From contig NZ_JACIFA010000002.1 of NCBI RefSeq assembly GCF_014197135.1, forward strand, positions 124,001 through 188,000: a stretch of 64,000 nt of DNA. Reading direction: 5' to 3'. This document shows positions 27,637 to 40,598 of the stretch, in pieces. A program made the position numbers and the translations under genes. The notes under the pieces were generated by a model. The model was not told the origin of the DNA. It worked only from the letters and a program-made list of their open reading frames with translations, and did not search any database. Origin of the DNA: Sphingomonas zeae (lineage in GTDB: Bacteria; Pseudomonadota; Alphaproteobacteria; Sphingomonadales; Sphingomonadaceae). Position 1 is the stretch's first letter. Every line of letters starts with the position of its first letter.

Positions 27637-27726
27637 GATGCCCTCACCCTTCCCACGCGCTAGCGCATGGCCGCCTTCCTCTCCCACTGGGAGAGGGAGG
27701 GGCGGAGCTTCGGAAGAGTGAGGGTA
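27637..27726. repeat. Nested palindromic repeat between phasin and efflux genes (family A variant)
   Basis: The outer arms CCCTCACCCTTCC and GGAAGAGTGAGGG (one mismatch) enclose an inner CTCTCCC-ACT-GGGAGAG hairpin. It fills the gap between the convergent phasin and outer-membrane factor genes and could terminate both. Confidence 0.75.
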
Positions 27727-27729
27727 GGC

Positions 27730-29339
27730 TTAGTTCACGGGGGCCGAGAGCGGCACCGGCCCGTTTGGCGTCGTTTCCAGCAGCGAGTCGCCGCCGAGCA
27801 CGCGGTATAGCGTGACCCGGTTGGTCGCGGCGGTCAGCTGCGTTGCGATCACCGTCCGCTGCGCCGAATAAAGCGAGCGCTGCGCATCCAGCGTATTCAG
27901 GAACGGCGTGACCCCACCGCGATAGCTGGCCTCGGTCAGCCGGTACGTATCCGCGGCGGCATTCAGGAAGCGGCGGTTGGCGCCGAGCTGATCGGCGATC
28001 GTGCCCTGCCGCGCCAGCGCGTCGGCGGTTTCCTGAAAGGCGGTCTGGATCGTCTTTTCATAGGTTGCGAGCGCGGCGTCGCGCTGGGCTTTCGAGTATT
28101 CGACGTTCGCCACGCCCGCCCCCGCCTGGAAGATCGGATAGCTTACCGAGGGGGCGACCGAATAGTTAAAGCTGCCGCCCGAGAAGAGCGAGGACAGCGC
28201 GGTGCTGGCAAAGCCGACCAGCCCGGTCAGCGAGATGCGCGGGAACAACGCCGCGCGCGCCGCGCCGATCTGGCCATTGGCGGCGCGGAGCAGATATTCG
28301 GCCTGCACCACGTCCGGGCGACGCAGCAGGATGCCCGAATCCAGCCCGGCGGGCAGCGTCGCGACGGTCGGCGCGGCTTCCTCAATCGAGCGGGGGAGCA
28401 GCGCGGTGTCGATAGGCGCACCGACCAGCAGTTGCAGCGCGTTGACGTCCTGCGCCACCGCGGTCTTCTGCTGCGCCAGATCGGCCTGCGCGGTCGCCAG
28501 CACCTGTTCGGCCTGCCGTAGATCGGTGCGCGGCGAGATGCCGCCCTCCAGCCGTGCGCGGGTCAGCGTGACGCTGCGCTCGGCATTGGCGGCGGTCTGC
28601 TGCGCAATGGCGAGCAGGCTCTGGTCCGCGCCATAGGTGAGCCAGGTCTGGGCGATATCGCCGACCAGCGTCAGCCGGGTCGCGCGCGCGGCAGCCTCGG
28701 TCGCGAAATAGCGGTCGAGCGCCGATCCGGTCAGCGAGCGGATACGCCCGAACAGGTCCAGCTCGAACGCGTTGACGCCCAGGTTTACCGACCAGGCGCT
28801 GCCGCTGCCATTGGCGCCGGTGACGATCCCGCCGCCGGTATCCACACCGCCATTGCCGATGCCCGTACCCGTGCCGCCACCGACGTTGCCTGTGCCGGTT
28901 CCCGTTCCCGTTCCCGTTCCCGTGCCGCCGTTATTGCCAGTATTGGTGCCCGTACCGCCACCGCCGACCGCGCTTGATCCGGCACCACCCGATCCGCGAT
29001 CGGTATAGCTGTACCGGCCGGTGACACTGACATTGGGAAGCAGGTTGGCGCGCTGGATGCGGTATTGCGCGCGGGTAGAGGCGATGTTGGCCGCCGCGAC
29101 GCGCAGGTCGCGGTTGTTGGCCAGCGCCTGCACGATCAGTTGCTGCAACCGCTGGTCGCGGAAGATATCGCTGTAGCGCACCGTGGGCAGCGCCGCCTCC
29201 GACTGGCGGAGATAGGCGTCGCCGACCGGCCAAGATGGCGGCACCGGAGTCGCGGGCCGCTCATATTTCGGGTTCATCGAACAGGCGGACAGCGCGGTCG
29301 CGCCCAGCAGCAGGGCAAGGGAGGGGGACAGGATACGCA

Positions 29340-29340
<1 letters not shown>
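27730..29340 (-). CDS. Outer-membrane efflux lipoprotein (OprM/NodT type) with expanded loop
   Basis: Outer-membrane channel of the tripartite RND pump, 536 residues. The signal peptide ends in a lipobox, LSAC with Cys20 as the lipidated residue. Two homologous TolC-type repeats follow, with FELDLFGRIRSLTGSALDRY and SYPIFQAGAGVANVEYSKAQ as recognisable parts. Residues about 115-180 form an extraordinary Gly/Thr/Asn-rich low-complexity stretch exactly where the first extracellular loop of the barrel should be; most family members have a loop of only a few to some twenty residues. This stretch contains tandem Gly-Thr units encoded by perfect hexamer repeats. Its ATG overlaps the pump stop codon by one base. 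Confidence 0.92.
28898..28921. repeat. Tandem hexanucleotide repeat inside the efflux lipoprotein gene
   Basis: Four perfect copies of GTTCCC on the plus strand (GGGAAC on the coding strand, read as Gly-Thr) flanked by imperfect copies. Slippage changes length by two codons without shifting frame, so the surface loop may vary in size between strains. Confidence 0.85.
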
Positions 29341-32567
<3,227 letters not shown>

Positions 32568-32574
32568 GATCCGG

Positions 32575-33807
32575 TCAGCCCGCCTTGCCCTTGGCGGCCT
32601 GCATCTTCTTCAACTGTTCGGGCGAGGGGGGCTGGACCTTTTGCGGGCTGTTGGCGGGCACCGCACGCACGCTCTGGCCGGGGCGGAGGTTCGCCAGGCC
32701 CTGGGTCACGATCTTGTCGCCGGGTTTCAGGCCGTCGGTGACGACCCAGAAGGCCCCTTGCGTCCGCTCGGCCTTGACCTTGCGTTCCTGCACCTTGTCG
32801 TTCGGGCCGACGACGAACAGCGTCGCATTGCCCTTCGGATCGCGCGACAGAGCCTGTTGCGGGACCATATAGGCGCTGGTGTCGATCGCCTGGGCGAACT
32901 GCGCGCGCACGAACATGCCGGGCAGCAGCAGCCCTTGCGGATTGGGGAAGCGGGCGCGCAGCGTCACCGTGCCGGTCTGCGGATCGACCACCGCTTCGGC
33001 AAACTCGACCCGGCCGGTCTGGCCATAGTCCGTGCCGTCCTCCAGCCGCAGCTTGACGTTCGCGCTGGCGGGGATCAGCCCGTCGCGCGCCGACAGGCTG
33101 CGACGCAGCGACAGCAGGTCGCTGGCGGATTGCTGGATGTCGACGAAGATCGGATCGAGCCGCTGGATCTGCGCCAGCGGGTCGGTCTGTCCGGTGCTGA
33201 CCAGCGCGCCGACGGTGAACAGCGATCGGCCGATGCGCCCGGTGATGGGGGCGGGGACGGTGGTGAATTGGAGGTTGACGCGGGCGGTCTCCAGTGCGGC
33301 ACGGGTCTGCGCCACCTGGGCGGCGGCCTGGCGGGCGCTGGCCTGCGCGTTGGTGTAATCCTGCTTCGAGATCGCCTCGATCTGCGCCAGCGGGCGATAG
33401 CGTTCAGCCAGCGTGCGCGTCGCCTCGGCATTGGCCTGCGCGCTCTGCAGATTGGCGGCGGCCTGGTTGGCGGCGGCGCGATAGAGGCGCGGATCGATTT
33501 CGTAGAGCGGCTGGCCGCGCTTGACGAGGCTGCCCTCGGTGAACAGGCGGCGGCGGATGACGCCCGTTACCTGCGGACGCACGTCGGAGCTTTCAAAGGC
33601 GCTGGTCCGCGCGGCCAGTTCGGTCACGATCGGCGCGTCGGTCGGCTGGACGATCACGTAACCGACGGTCGGGGTCGCTTGCGCCCCGCCGCGCCCCTTG
33701 GTCGCGCCGCCGCCCTTCTCGCCGCCGCATCCCGAAAGGGATGCGAGTGCCAGGACCATGGCCGTACCGGCGAGCATGCCGCGCCCGCGAAAGCCTGCAA
33801 AATTCAA
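32575..33807 (-). CDS. RND efflux periplasmic adaptor (membrane fusion lipoprotein, AcrA/MexA-like)
   Basis: Links the inner-membrane pump to the outer-membrane channel. A lipobox LSGC suggests lipid anchoring in the inner membrane. The barrel-sandwich, alpha-hairpin and beta-barrel domains are visible: VRPQVTGVIRRRLFTEGSLV, a coiled hairpin rich in Ala/Gln (AAANQAAANLQSAQANAEAT), then VPAPITGRIGRS. The start is uncertain: TTG 33807 (MNFAGFRGRG) has AGGTGG five bases upstream and gives a proper positive n-region; GTG 33816 and ATG 33777 are alternatives. About 410 residues. The C-terminus is Lys/Gln/Pro-rich. First gene of the efflux operon; three operator-like half-sites lie about 145-170 bases upstream. 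Confidence 0.92.
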   Translation of the reverse strand: MNFAGFRGRGMLAGTAMVLALASLSGCGGEKGGGATKGRGGAQATPTVGYVIVQPTDAPIVTELAARTSAFESSDVRPQVTGVIRRRLFTEGSLVKRGQPLYEIDPRLYRAAANQAAANLQSAQANAEATRTLAERYRPLAQIEAISKQDYTNAQASARQAAAQVAQTRAALETARVNLQFTTVPAPITGRIGRSLFTVGALVSTGQTDPLAQIQRLDPIFVDIQQSASDLLSLRRSLSARDGLIPASANVKLRLEDGTDYGQTGRVEFAEAVVDPQTGTVTLRARFPNPQGLLLPGMFVRAQFAQAIDTSAYMVPQQALSRDPKGNATLFVVGPNDKVQERKVKAERTQGAFWVVTDGLKPGDKIVTQGLANLRPGQSVRAVPANSPQKVQPPSPEQLKKMQAAKGKAG

Positions 33808-33950
33808 TTCGTCCACCTGCCTGAGATGCCAGCGACGCGCCCGGCCCGCGCGATAATGCCCGGACAAGACGAAACGTTGCCGTTCGATAACAAATTGCAC
33901 GAGGCGGCTTTCAAAAGGCAAGCGATCATGGCCTAATCCGCTGGCTTTAT

Positions 33951-33977
33951 TTGTCGCAAATTGTCGCGCTGCGACAA
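33951..33977. promoter_or_regulatory. Three TTGTCGC half-sites at exact 10-bp spacing (candidate operator)
   Basis: TTGTCGC at 33951-33957 and 33961-33967 as direct repeats, and the inverse GCGACAA at 33971-33977. The last two form a 17-bp palindrome with a 3-base spacer, a TetR-like layout. The array lies between the divergent efflux operon and rpiA, 51 bases before the rpiA start. No regulator gene for it is in the window. Confidence 0.6.
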
Positions 33978-34027
33978 ATTCCGAGGGCGGGGGAGCCTTT
34001 GGGGTTTTGAAGCATTTTCAGGGGGAC

Positions 34028-34699
34028 ATGACTGATCGGGACGCCGATAAACGCCTCGCCGCCGTGGCTGCGGTCAAAGAGGTTTGCGACGATATGCTGG
34101 TGGGGCTGGGGACCGGCTCGACCGCCGCCCATGCCATTGCCGCACTGGCGGACAGGCGCCTGGCGATCGAGGCCGTGGCGACCTCACGCGCCAGCGCCGA
34201 TCTGGCGCGATCCTTGGGCATCAAGGTTCGCGATTTCGCCGAGGTGACGCGCATCGATCTGGCGATCGACGGGGCGGATGCCATCGATGCCGATCTGCGG
34301 GCGGTGAAGGGGGCGGGCGGCGCGATGTTGCGCGAGAAGATCGTCGCCGCTTCCGCCGACCGGATGATCGTTATCTCCGACGACTCGAAGCAGGTTGAGC
34401 GGCTGGGGGGCACCAAGCTGCCGGTCGAGATCCTGCCTTTCGGGCGTGCTTTCGTAACCGCCCGGCTTTCCGCGCTGTTCCAGCGACTTGTGGAGCGTGC
34501 CGATTACCGTACCGACAACGGCAATATCGTGATCGATGGCCATGGCTGGGACGATGCCGACCCGGCAGCCCTGGCAGATGCGTTGATGGCAATTCCCGGC
34601 GTCGTCGGGCACGGCCTGTTCCTGAACGAGATCGACGCCGCCTATATTGCCGGGAACGGGATCGTTACCCGGCTGGAACGGGGGCGTCAGGCGCGCTAA
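34028..34699 (+). CDS. rpiA: Ribose-5-phosphate isomerase A
   Basis: Interconverts ribose 5-phosphate and ribulose 5-phosphate in the non-oxidative pentose phosphate pathway. 223 residues from ATG 34028, with GGGGG four bases upstream; a TTG 21 bases earlier is less likely. Motifs of the family are present: VGLGTGSTAAHAI (phosphate loop), IDLAIDGADAID (catalytic Asp region) and KGAGGAMLREK (Lys and Glu). It is followed after 72 bases by transketolase, so the two probably share a transcript. Confidence 0.97.
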   Translation: MTDRDADKRLAAVAAVKEVCDDMLVGLGTGSTAAHAIAALADRRLAIEAVATSRASADLARSLGIKVRDFAEVTRIDLAIDGADAIDADLRAVKGAGGAMLREKIVAASADRMIVISDDSKQVERLGGTKLPVEILPFGRAFVTARLSALFQRLVERADYRTDNGNIVIDGHGWDDADPAALADALMAIPGVVGHGLFLNEIDAAYIAGNGIVTRLERGRQAR

Positions 34700-34771
34700 G
34701 GCCGCCCACGCATGGCAACCAGAGCGAGCGCGGATGCGTTCGATCGTACATTAGAGGATGAGGCCAGTTTC

Positions 34772-36859
34772 ATGACCGATGCCACCACCAATGCCGTGGC
34801 CGACAGCCATCTCCACGAGGACGGGTCGATCGAGCGCCTGACCATCGACACGATCCGCACCCTGTCGATGGACGCGGTGCAGCAGGCCAATTCGGGCCAT
34901 CCCGGCACGCCGATGGCGCTGGCGCCCGTCGGTCACACCGTCTGGTCGAAGTTCCTCCGCTACGATCCCGCGCACGCCGACTGGCCCAATCGCGACCGCT
35001 TCGTGCTGTCGGTCGGCCATGCCTCGATGCTGCTCTATTCGCTGATCCACCTCGCGGGGATCGAGGAGATCGACGCAAACGGCAAGAAGTCGGGCAAGCC
35101 TGCGCTCAGCCTGGAGGACCTGAAGGGGTTCCGCCAGCTCAGCTCAAAGACACCGGGCCATCCCGAATATCGCCACACCACCGGTGTCGAGACGACGACC
35201 GGCCCGCTGGGTGCCGGTTGCGGCAACTCGGTCGGCATGGCGATCGCCGAGCGCTGGCTGGCCGCGCATTTCAACCGCGAGGGCTTCCCGATCTTCGACC
35301 ATGACGTGTACGTCGTGTGCGGCGATGGCGACATGATGGAGGGCGTCGCGTCGGAGGCCGCTTCGACCGCCGGGCATCTCAAGCTGTCAAATCTCTGCTG
35401 GATCTACGACTCGAACCACATCTCGATCGAGGGTGGCACCGACCTGGCGTTCGACGAAGATGTGGGCAAGCGCTTCGAGGCCTATGGCTGGAACGTCCTG
35501 CACGTCGACGACGCCAATGACGTGGCCGCGCTGACCGCCGCGCTCGACACTTTCAAGGCGACGACTGACAAGCCGACCTTCATCGTCGTGAAGTCGGTGA
35601 TCGGCTATGGCAGCCCCAAGGCGGGCAGCGAAAAGGCCCATGGTGAACCGCTGGGCGACGACGCCATCCGCGCGACGAAGAAGGCCTATGGCTGGCCCGA
35701 GGATGCCAAGTTCCTGGTGCCCGACGGCGTGCGCGAGGCTTTCCAGGGCGCGATCGAGGCACGCGGCAAGCCGCTGCGCGACGAATGGGTCGCGATGGTC
35801 GACAAGTACCGCGCCGCGCACCCCGATCTCGCTGCACAGCTCGACGCGATGCTCGCCGACAAGCTGCCTGAGGGCTGGGATGCCGACATTCCGGTGTTCG
35901 AAGCGGATGCCAAGGGCGTCGCCAGCCGCGATTCGGGCGGCAAGGTGCAGAACGCCATTGCGGCGAAGGTGCCGTGGCTGATCGGCGGCTCGGCCGACCT
36001 CGCGCCCTCGACCAAGACGCTCATCAAGGATGGCGGCTCGTTCCAGGCGGGCAGCTATGAGGGCCGCAACATGCACTTTGGCGTGCGTGAGCATTCGATG
36101 GGCGCGATTGTCGACGGCATGGCGCTGTCGCATCTGCGTTCGTACGGCGCGACCTTCCTGGTCTTTTCCGACTATATGCGCGCGCCGATCCGCCTCGCCG
36201 CGATCATGGAATTGGGCGCCACCTTCGTCTTCACGCACGACTCGATCGGCGTGGGCGAGGACGGCCCGACCCACCAGCCGATCGAGCATCTGGCGACGCT
36301 GCGCGCGATCCCCGGCCTCGACACCATCCGCCCCGGCGATGCCAACGAAGTCGCCGAGGCCTGGCGCTGCGCCGTCGAGTCGGCCAGCCATCCGACCGCG
36401 CTGATCTTCTCGCGTCAGGCGCTCCCCACCCTGGACCGCAGCAAGTACGCGCCCGCATCGGGCGTGAAGAAGGGCGGCTATGTCCTTGCGGATTGCGAGG
36501 GCACGCCCGATATCATCCTCATCGCAACGGGCTCGGAACTGTCGCTGGTCGCGGATGCCTATGAGACGTTGAAGGCGGACGGCGTAAAGGTTCGCGTCGT
36601 CTCGCTGCCCAGCTGGTACCGTTTCGAGATGCAGGATGCGGCGTACAAGGAAAGCGTCCTGCCGCGCGGCGTCACCAAGCGTCTGGCGGTCGAGCAGGCC
36701 GGGTCGATCGGTTGGGACCGCTATGTCGGGTTCGACGGCCGCACGATCACCATGTCGACCTTCGGTGCTTCGGCCCCGCTCGCCAAGTTGCAGGACAAGT
36801 TCGGTTTCACCCACGACAATGTCGTGAAGGTGGCCCGCGAAATGCTGGAGACCAAGTGA
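34772..36859 (+). CDS. tkt: Transketolase
   Basis: Thiamine-diphosphate enzyme that transfers two-carbon units between sugar phosphates. 695 residues from ATG 34772 (MTDATTNAVADSH); an ATG at 34712 would add 20 residues not typical of the family. The N-terminal domain has ANSGHPGTPMALAP and the cofactor-binding VCGDGDMMEGVASEA. The pyrimidine domain has the catalytic Glu in REHSMGAIVDG and THDSIGVGEDGPTHQPIEHL (first part). The C-terminal domain is complete. Its TGA overlaps the transaldolase start by one base, so the two are translated together. Confidence 0.97.
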   Translation: MTDATTNAVADSHLHEDGSIERLTIDTIRTLSMDAVQQANSGHPGTPMALAPVGHTVWSKFLRYDPAHADWPNRDRFVLSVGHASMLLYSLIHLAGIEEIDANGKKSGKPALSLEDLKGFRQLSSKTPGHPEYRHTTGVETTTGPLGAGCGNSVGMAIAERWLAAHFNREGFPIFDHDVYVVCGDGDMMEGVASEAASTAGHLKLSNLCWIYDSNHISIEGGTDLAFDEDVGKRFEAYGWNVLHVDDANDVAALTAALDTFKATTDKPTFIVVKSVIGYGSPKAGSEKAHGEPLGDDAIRATKKAYGWPEDAKFLVPDGVREAFQGAIEARGKPLRDEWVAMVDKYRAAHPDLAAQLDAMLADKLPEGWDADIPVFEADAKGVASRDSGGKVQNAIAAKVPWLIGGSADLAPSTKTLIKDGGSFQAGSYEGRNMHFGVREHSMGAIVDGMALSHLRSYGATFLVFSDYMRAPIRLAAIMELGATFVFTHDSIGVGEDGPTHQPIEHLATLRAIPGLDTIRPGDANEVAEAWRCAVESASHPTALIFSRQALPTLDRSKYAPASGVKKGGYVLADCEGTPDIILIATGSELSLVADAYETLKADGVKVRVVSLPSWYRFEMQDAAYKESVLPRGVTKRLAVEQAGSIGWDRYVGFDGRTITMSTFGASAPLAKLQDKFGFTHDNVVKVAREMLETK

Positions 36860-37983
36860 TGAGCAAGCTGTCGGAACTGGGCGCCAAGGGCTGTGCCCCC
36901 TGGCTCGATTTCGTCGATCGCAAATTCCTCGAGGCAAAGGGGCTGGAAAAGCTCGTCGCCGAGGACGGACTGACCGGCGTCACCTCCAACCCGTCGATCT
37001 TCGAAAAGGCGATGGGGCATGGCGATGCCTATGACGGCACGCTGGCGGCGTTCGACAAGGAGAACCCCGGAGCGGCGACCATCGACCGTTACGAGCATCT
37101 TGCGATCCAGGACATCAAGGCGGCGGCGGAAACGCTGAAGCCCGTCTATGACCGGCTCGATGCCAAGGACGGCTATGTCAGTCTCGAAGTGTCGCCCTAT
37201 ATCGCCGACGATACGGATGCGACCATCGCCGAGGCCGAGAAGCTGTGGAACGCGGTCGACCGCCCGAACCTGATGATCAAGATTCCGGGCACCGATGCGG
37301 GTGCACCGGCGATCTCCGCGACCATCGCCAAGGGGATCAACGTCAACGTCACGCTGCTATTCTCGCAGGCCGCCTACATCAAGGTGGCCGAGGCTTATGC
37401 GGCTGGCCTGGAAGAGCGCGTGAAGGCCGGACAGCCGATCGACCGGATCGCCAGCGTCGCCAGCTTCTTCATCAGCCGCATCGACTCGGCGATCGACAAG
37501 AAGATCGACGAGCGCGTTGCCGCCGGTGACGCGGAAGCGGACGCGTTGAAGGCCGTGCGTGGCAAGGTCGCGATTGCCAATGCCAAGATGGCCTATCAAT
37601 GGTATCTGGAGTTCCTCAAGTCCGACCGCTGGCAGGCGCTGGCCGCCAAGGGCGCACAGCCGCAGCGTCTGCTCTGGGCGTCGACCGGCACCAAGGACCC
37701 GTCCTTCCCGGATACGCTCTACATCGACACGCTGATCGGGCCGGACACGGTCAACACCATGCCGCCCAAGACGATGGACGCCTTCCGCGACCATGGCACG
37801 GTGGCCGAGACGCTGACCGCCGATATCGACGAGGCCAAGCATATTCTCGCCGAAGCGGACCGGCTGGGTCTGGACCTGGACGGCGTGACCGACACGCTGG
37901 TCGCCGAGGGGGTCGCTTCCTTCGTCAAGGCGTTCGACGATCTGCTCGGCGCGATCGGGCAGAAGCAGCCCGCTACGGCCTGA
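36859..37983 (+). CDS. tal: Transaldolase
   Basis: Class I aldolase that moves dihydroxyacetone units between sugar phosphates through a Schiff base. 374 residues from ATG 36859, which overlaps the tkt stop in TGATG. The long sequence and motifs (LTGVTSNPSIFEKAM, LMIKIPGTDAGAPAI with the Schiff-base Lys, and NVNVTLLFSQAAY) match the larger mycobacterial/cyanobacterial-type Tal rather than the short TalC form. A strong terminator follows, ending the rpiA-tkt-tal unit. Confidence 0.96.
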   Translation: MSKLSELGAKGCAPWLDFVDRKFLEAKGLEKLVAEDGLTGVTSNPSIFEKAMGHGDAYDGTLAAFDKENPGAATIDRYEHLAIQDIKAAAETLKPVYDRLDAKDGYVSLEVSPYIADDTDATIAEAEKLWNAVDRPNLMIKIPGTDAGAPAISATIAKGINVNVTLLFSQAAYIKVAEAYAAGLEERVKAGQPIDRIASVASFFISRIDSAIDKKIDERVAAGDAEADALKAVRGKVAIANAKMAYQWYLEFLKSDRWQALAAKGAQPQRLLWASTGTKDPSFPDTLYIDTLIGPDTVNTMPPKTMDAFRDHGTVAETLTADIDEAKHILAEADRLGLDLDGVTDTLVAEGVASFVKAFDDLLGAIGQKQPATA

Positions 37984-37989
37984 GCCGAC

Positions 37990-38024
37990 AGGCCCCCTCT
38001 CCAAACCGGAGAGGGGGCCTTTCT
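37990..38024 (+). terminator. Rho-independent terminator after tal
   Basis: AGGCCCCCTCTCC pairs perfectly with GGAGAGGGGGCCT around an AAACC loop, followed by TTCTCTTTG. Confidence 0.92.
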
Positions 38025-38053
38025 CTTTGTAACGACAGTAACGGAGTTCCCGC

Positions 38054-39037
38054 ATGAAGATCGGTCTGGTCGGCCTTGGCCGCATGGGCGGCAATATCGC
38101 ACGCCGCCTGATGCAGGCTGGGCATCAGGTGGTGGCCTGGGATCGCAGCGACGAGGCGGTGCAGGCGCTCGCCAAGGACGGCGCGGAGGCGGCCACGGGC
38201 TTGCAGGACATGGCGACCAAATTGGCCAATAAGGCGGTCTGGTGGGTGATGCTTCCCGCAGGCGCGCCGACCGAGGACACGATCGCGGAGATCGCCAAGC
38301 TCGCCAAGGACGGCGATGTCGTCATCGACGGCGGCAACAGCTTCTACAAGGACGATATTCGCCGCGCCAAGATGCTGGCCGAGCAGGGCATCCATTATGT
38401 CGATGTCGGCACCTCTGGCGGTGTCTGGGGCCTGGAGCGCGGCTATTGCATGATGATCGGCGGCGACAAGGAAACGGTCGATCACCTCGATCCGATCTTC
38501 GACGCGCTGGCACCCGGCCTGGGCGATATCGTCCGCACGCCGGGCCGCGTTGCCGACAAGGTCGATGCGCGCGCCGAAAAGGGCTATATCCACGCCGGTC
38601 CTGCGGGCGCGGGTCACTTCGTTAAGATGATCCACAACGGCATCGAGTACGGCCTGATGCAGGCCTATGCCGAGGGCTTCGACATTCTGAAGTCGAAGAA
38701 CAGCGACAAGCTGCCCGAGGACGAGCGGTTCGATCTGAACCTCACCGACATCGCCGAAGTGTGGCGTCGCGGCAGCGTGATCTCGTCCTGGCTGCTCGAC
38801 CTGACCGCGATTGCGCTCGCCAAGGACGAGATGCTGGAGCAGTTCTCGGGCCATGTCGCCGATTCGGGCGAGGGTCAGTGGACCATCGACGCGGCGATGG
38901 AGGAGAAGGTCCCGGCCAACGTCCTGACCGCCTCGCTGTTCGCGCGCTATCGCAGCCGGATCGAGCATACCTATGGCGACAAGGTGCTGTCGGCGATGCG
39001 CTTCGGCTTTGGCGGCCATACCGAAATCCCGCAATGA
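38054..39037 (+). CDS. gnd: 6-phosphogluconate dehydrogenase, short NAD-type (GndA/YqeC-like)
   Basis: Oxidative decarboxylation of 6-phosphogluconate to ribulose 5-phosphate. 327 residues, so it belongs to the short form that lacks the extra C-terminal helices of the ~470-residue E. coli Gnd. The Rossmann domain has [16 protein letters not shown], and [10 protein letters not shown] ends the second strand with Asp, which favours NAD over [30 protein letters not shown] and [20 protein letters not shown] (catalytic Lys and Asn) are intact. It is coupled by ATGA to the following HAD gene. The symbol gnd is used for the activity. Confidence 0.92.
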   Translation: MKIGLVGLGRMGGNIARRLMQAGHQVVAWDRSDEAVQALAKDGAEAATGLQDMATKLANKAVWWVMLPAGAPTEDTIAEIAKLAKDGDVVIDGGNSFYKDDIRRAKMLAEQGIHYVDVGTSGGVWGLERGYCMMIGGDKETVDHLDPIFDALAPGLGDIVRTPGRVADKVDARAEKGYIHAGPAGAGHFVKMIHNGIEYGLMQAYAEGFDILKSKNSDKLPEDERFDLNLTDIAEVWRRGSVISSWLLDLTAIALAKDEMLEQFSGHVADSGEGQWTIDAAMEEKVPANVLTASLFARYRSRIEHTYGDKVLSAMRFGFGGHTEIPQ

Positions 39038-39855
39038 GCAAACCCATCCGGCTTGTCGTGTCGGACGTCGACGGCACGCTGGTCGATCCCGACAAACGGC
39101 TGCGCGCCGCCACCATCGCCGCCGTCCGGCGGCTGGAGGCGGCGGGCGTCGGCTTCACCATCATCAGCGCCCGGCCCCGGTCGGGGCTGGGCTGGCTGGC
39201 CGAGGAACTGGCGATCGACGCGCCGATCGGGGCGTTCAACGGCGGCACCGTGTTCCGTCGCGATGGCTCGGTCGACGCGCAGTTTCGGGTGCCGGTCGAG
39301 GTCGTCAACGACGTGCTGGCGATGGCGGCGGACCAGCCGCTCGCCATCTGGGTCTTCGCCGACGATCGCTGGTACGCCAGCAGCGGCGAGGGCACCCATG
39401 TCGATCACGAGCGCAAGGCGTCCTCGCAGGAGCCGGTGATTACGCAGGACTTCGCCGCGCTGGTCGACAAGGTCGACAAGATAACCCTGGTAAGCGACGA
39501 TGCCGATCTGCTGCGCGGCCTGCATGAGCGCGCGAATGCCGCGCATCGCGAACAGGCAACGATCGCCCAGTCGCAGACCTATTATCTCGACGTGACCGCA
39601 CTTGCGGCGAACAAGGGGGACGGCGTCGAGACGCTCGCCAAGGCGTTCGGCGTGACGCTGGAGGAAGTCGCGGTGCTCGGCGACCAGGCGAACGACCTTC
39701 CCATGCTGACACGCGCAGGCCTGCCGATCGTCATGGCAAATGCGCCGGATGCCGTTAGGGAACGGATATCGGTACACACCCGTTCCAATGCGGACGACGG
39801 CGTGGCCTATGCCATCGATACTATCATCATGCCCAGAATCGGAGTGCCCAAATGA
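39034..39855 (+). CDS. Cof-type HAD-IIB phosphatase
   Basis: 273-residue cytosolic phosphatase expected to act on sugar phosphates or similar small molecules. Motif I is [13 protein letters not shown] (nucleophile Asp), motif II ISARP, then the C2B cap domain (about 85-190), motif III Lys and motif [14 protein letters not shown]. The start overlaps the gnd stop and the end overlaps the next HAD gene (both ATGA), so the three are translated in series. The context suggests a sugar-phosphate substrate, perhaps clearing side products of the pentose phosphate pathway. Confidence 0.9.
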   Translation: MSKPIRLVVSDVDGTLVDPDKRLRAATIAAVRRLEAAGVGFTIISARPRSGLGWLAEELAIDAPIGAFNGGTVFRRDGSVDAQFRVPVEVVNDVLAMAADQPLAIWVFADDRWYASSGEGTHVDHERKASSQEPVITQDFAALVDKVDKITLVSDDADLLRGLHERANAAHREQATIAQSQTYYLDVTALAANKGDGVETLAKAFGVTLEEVAVLGDQANDLPMLTRAGLPIVMANAPDAVRERISVHTRSNADDGVAYAIDTIIMPRIGVPK

Positions 39856-40598
39856 AGCAACTGGTTGCGTTCGACCTCGACGGTACGCTGGCCGAAAGCA
39901 AACAGCCCCTGGGCGAGCCGATGGGGGAGGCGCTGGCCGACCTGCTCGACGTCGCGCATGTCGCGGTGATCTCGGGCGGCGACTGGCCGCAGTTCGACAA
40001 GCAGGTGGCAAGCCGTCTGCCCGAACGCGCCGACCGCACCAAGCTGTGGCTGATGCCGACCACCGGCACCAAGCTCTACACCTATCAGGACGGCCAATGG
40101 ACCCCGGTCTATGCCGAGCTGTTCGACGACGCGACCAAGGCCAAGATCCTGGAGGCATTCGATGCCTCGCTGGAGGCGACCGGCTTCGTGCCCGAGCAGA
40201 CCTGGGGCGAGCGGATCGAGGATCGCGGCAGCCAGATCACCTTCTCCGCGCTCGGCCAGCAGGCCCCGATCGACGCCAAGGAACATTGGGATCCCAAGTT
40301 CGAGAAGCGCAAGGTCATCCAGGCCGACCTGAAGCAGCGCCTGCCGGGCCTGTCGATCAACATGGGCGGTGCCACCTCGATCGACATCACCCGCGAGGGC
40401 GTCGACAAGGCGTACGGCCTTAAGAAGCTGCGCGACGCCAGCGGCATCCCGCTCGACGCGATGATGTTCATCGGCGACGCGATCTTCCCCGGCGGCAACG
40501 ACTATCCGGCGAAGGAACTGGGCCTGGACACGGTGCGTGTCCGCGACCCGGAAGAGACGCTGGCGGTGATCGCGGGGATCGTCGCCTGTCTGAAGTAA
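39852..40598 (+). CDS. HAD-IIB hydrolase resembling eukaryotic-type phosphomannomutase
   Basis: 248 residues. Motif I is LVAFDLDGTLAESKQPLG with the DxDGT pair that serves both phosphatases and the alpha-phosphomannomutase family. A cap region (about 85-190) and motif IV MMFIGDAIFPGGNDYPA follow. The DxD with GDxxxxxxND pattern and the WSMMPTTGTK-like segment LMPTTGTKLY are typical of the PMM-like subgroup. It may interconvert or dephosphorylate hexose phosphates. Third gene of the gnd-HAD-HAD unit. Confidence 0.85.
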   Translation: MKQLVAFDLDGTLAESKQPLGEPMGEALADLLDVAHVAVISGGDWPQFDKQVASRLPERADRTKLWLMPTTGTKLYTYQDGQWTPVYAELFDDATKAKILEAFDASLEATGFVPEQTWGERIEDRGSQITFSALGQQAPIDAKEHWDPKFEKRKVIQADLKQRLPGLSINMGGATSIDITREGVDKAYGLKKLRDASGIPLDAMMFIGDAIFPGGNDYPAKELGLDTVRVRDPEETLAVIAGIVACLK

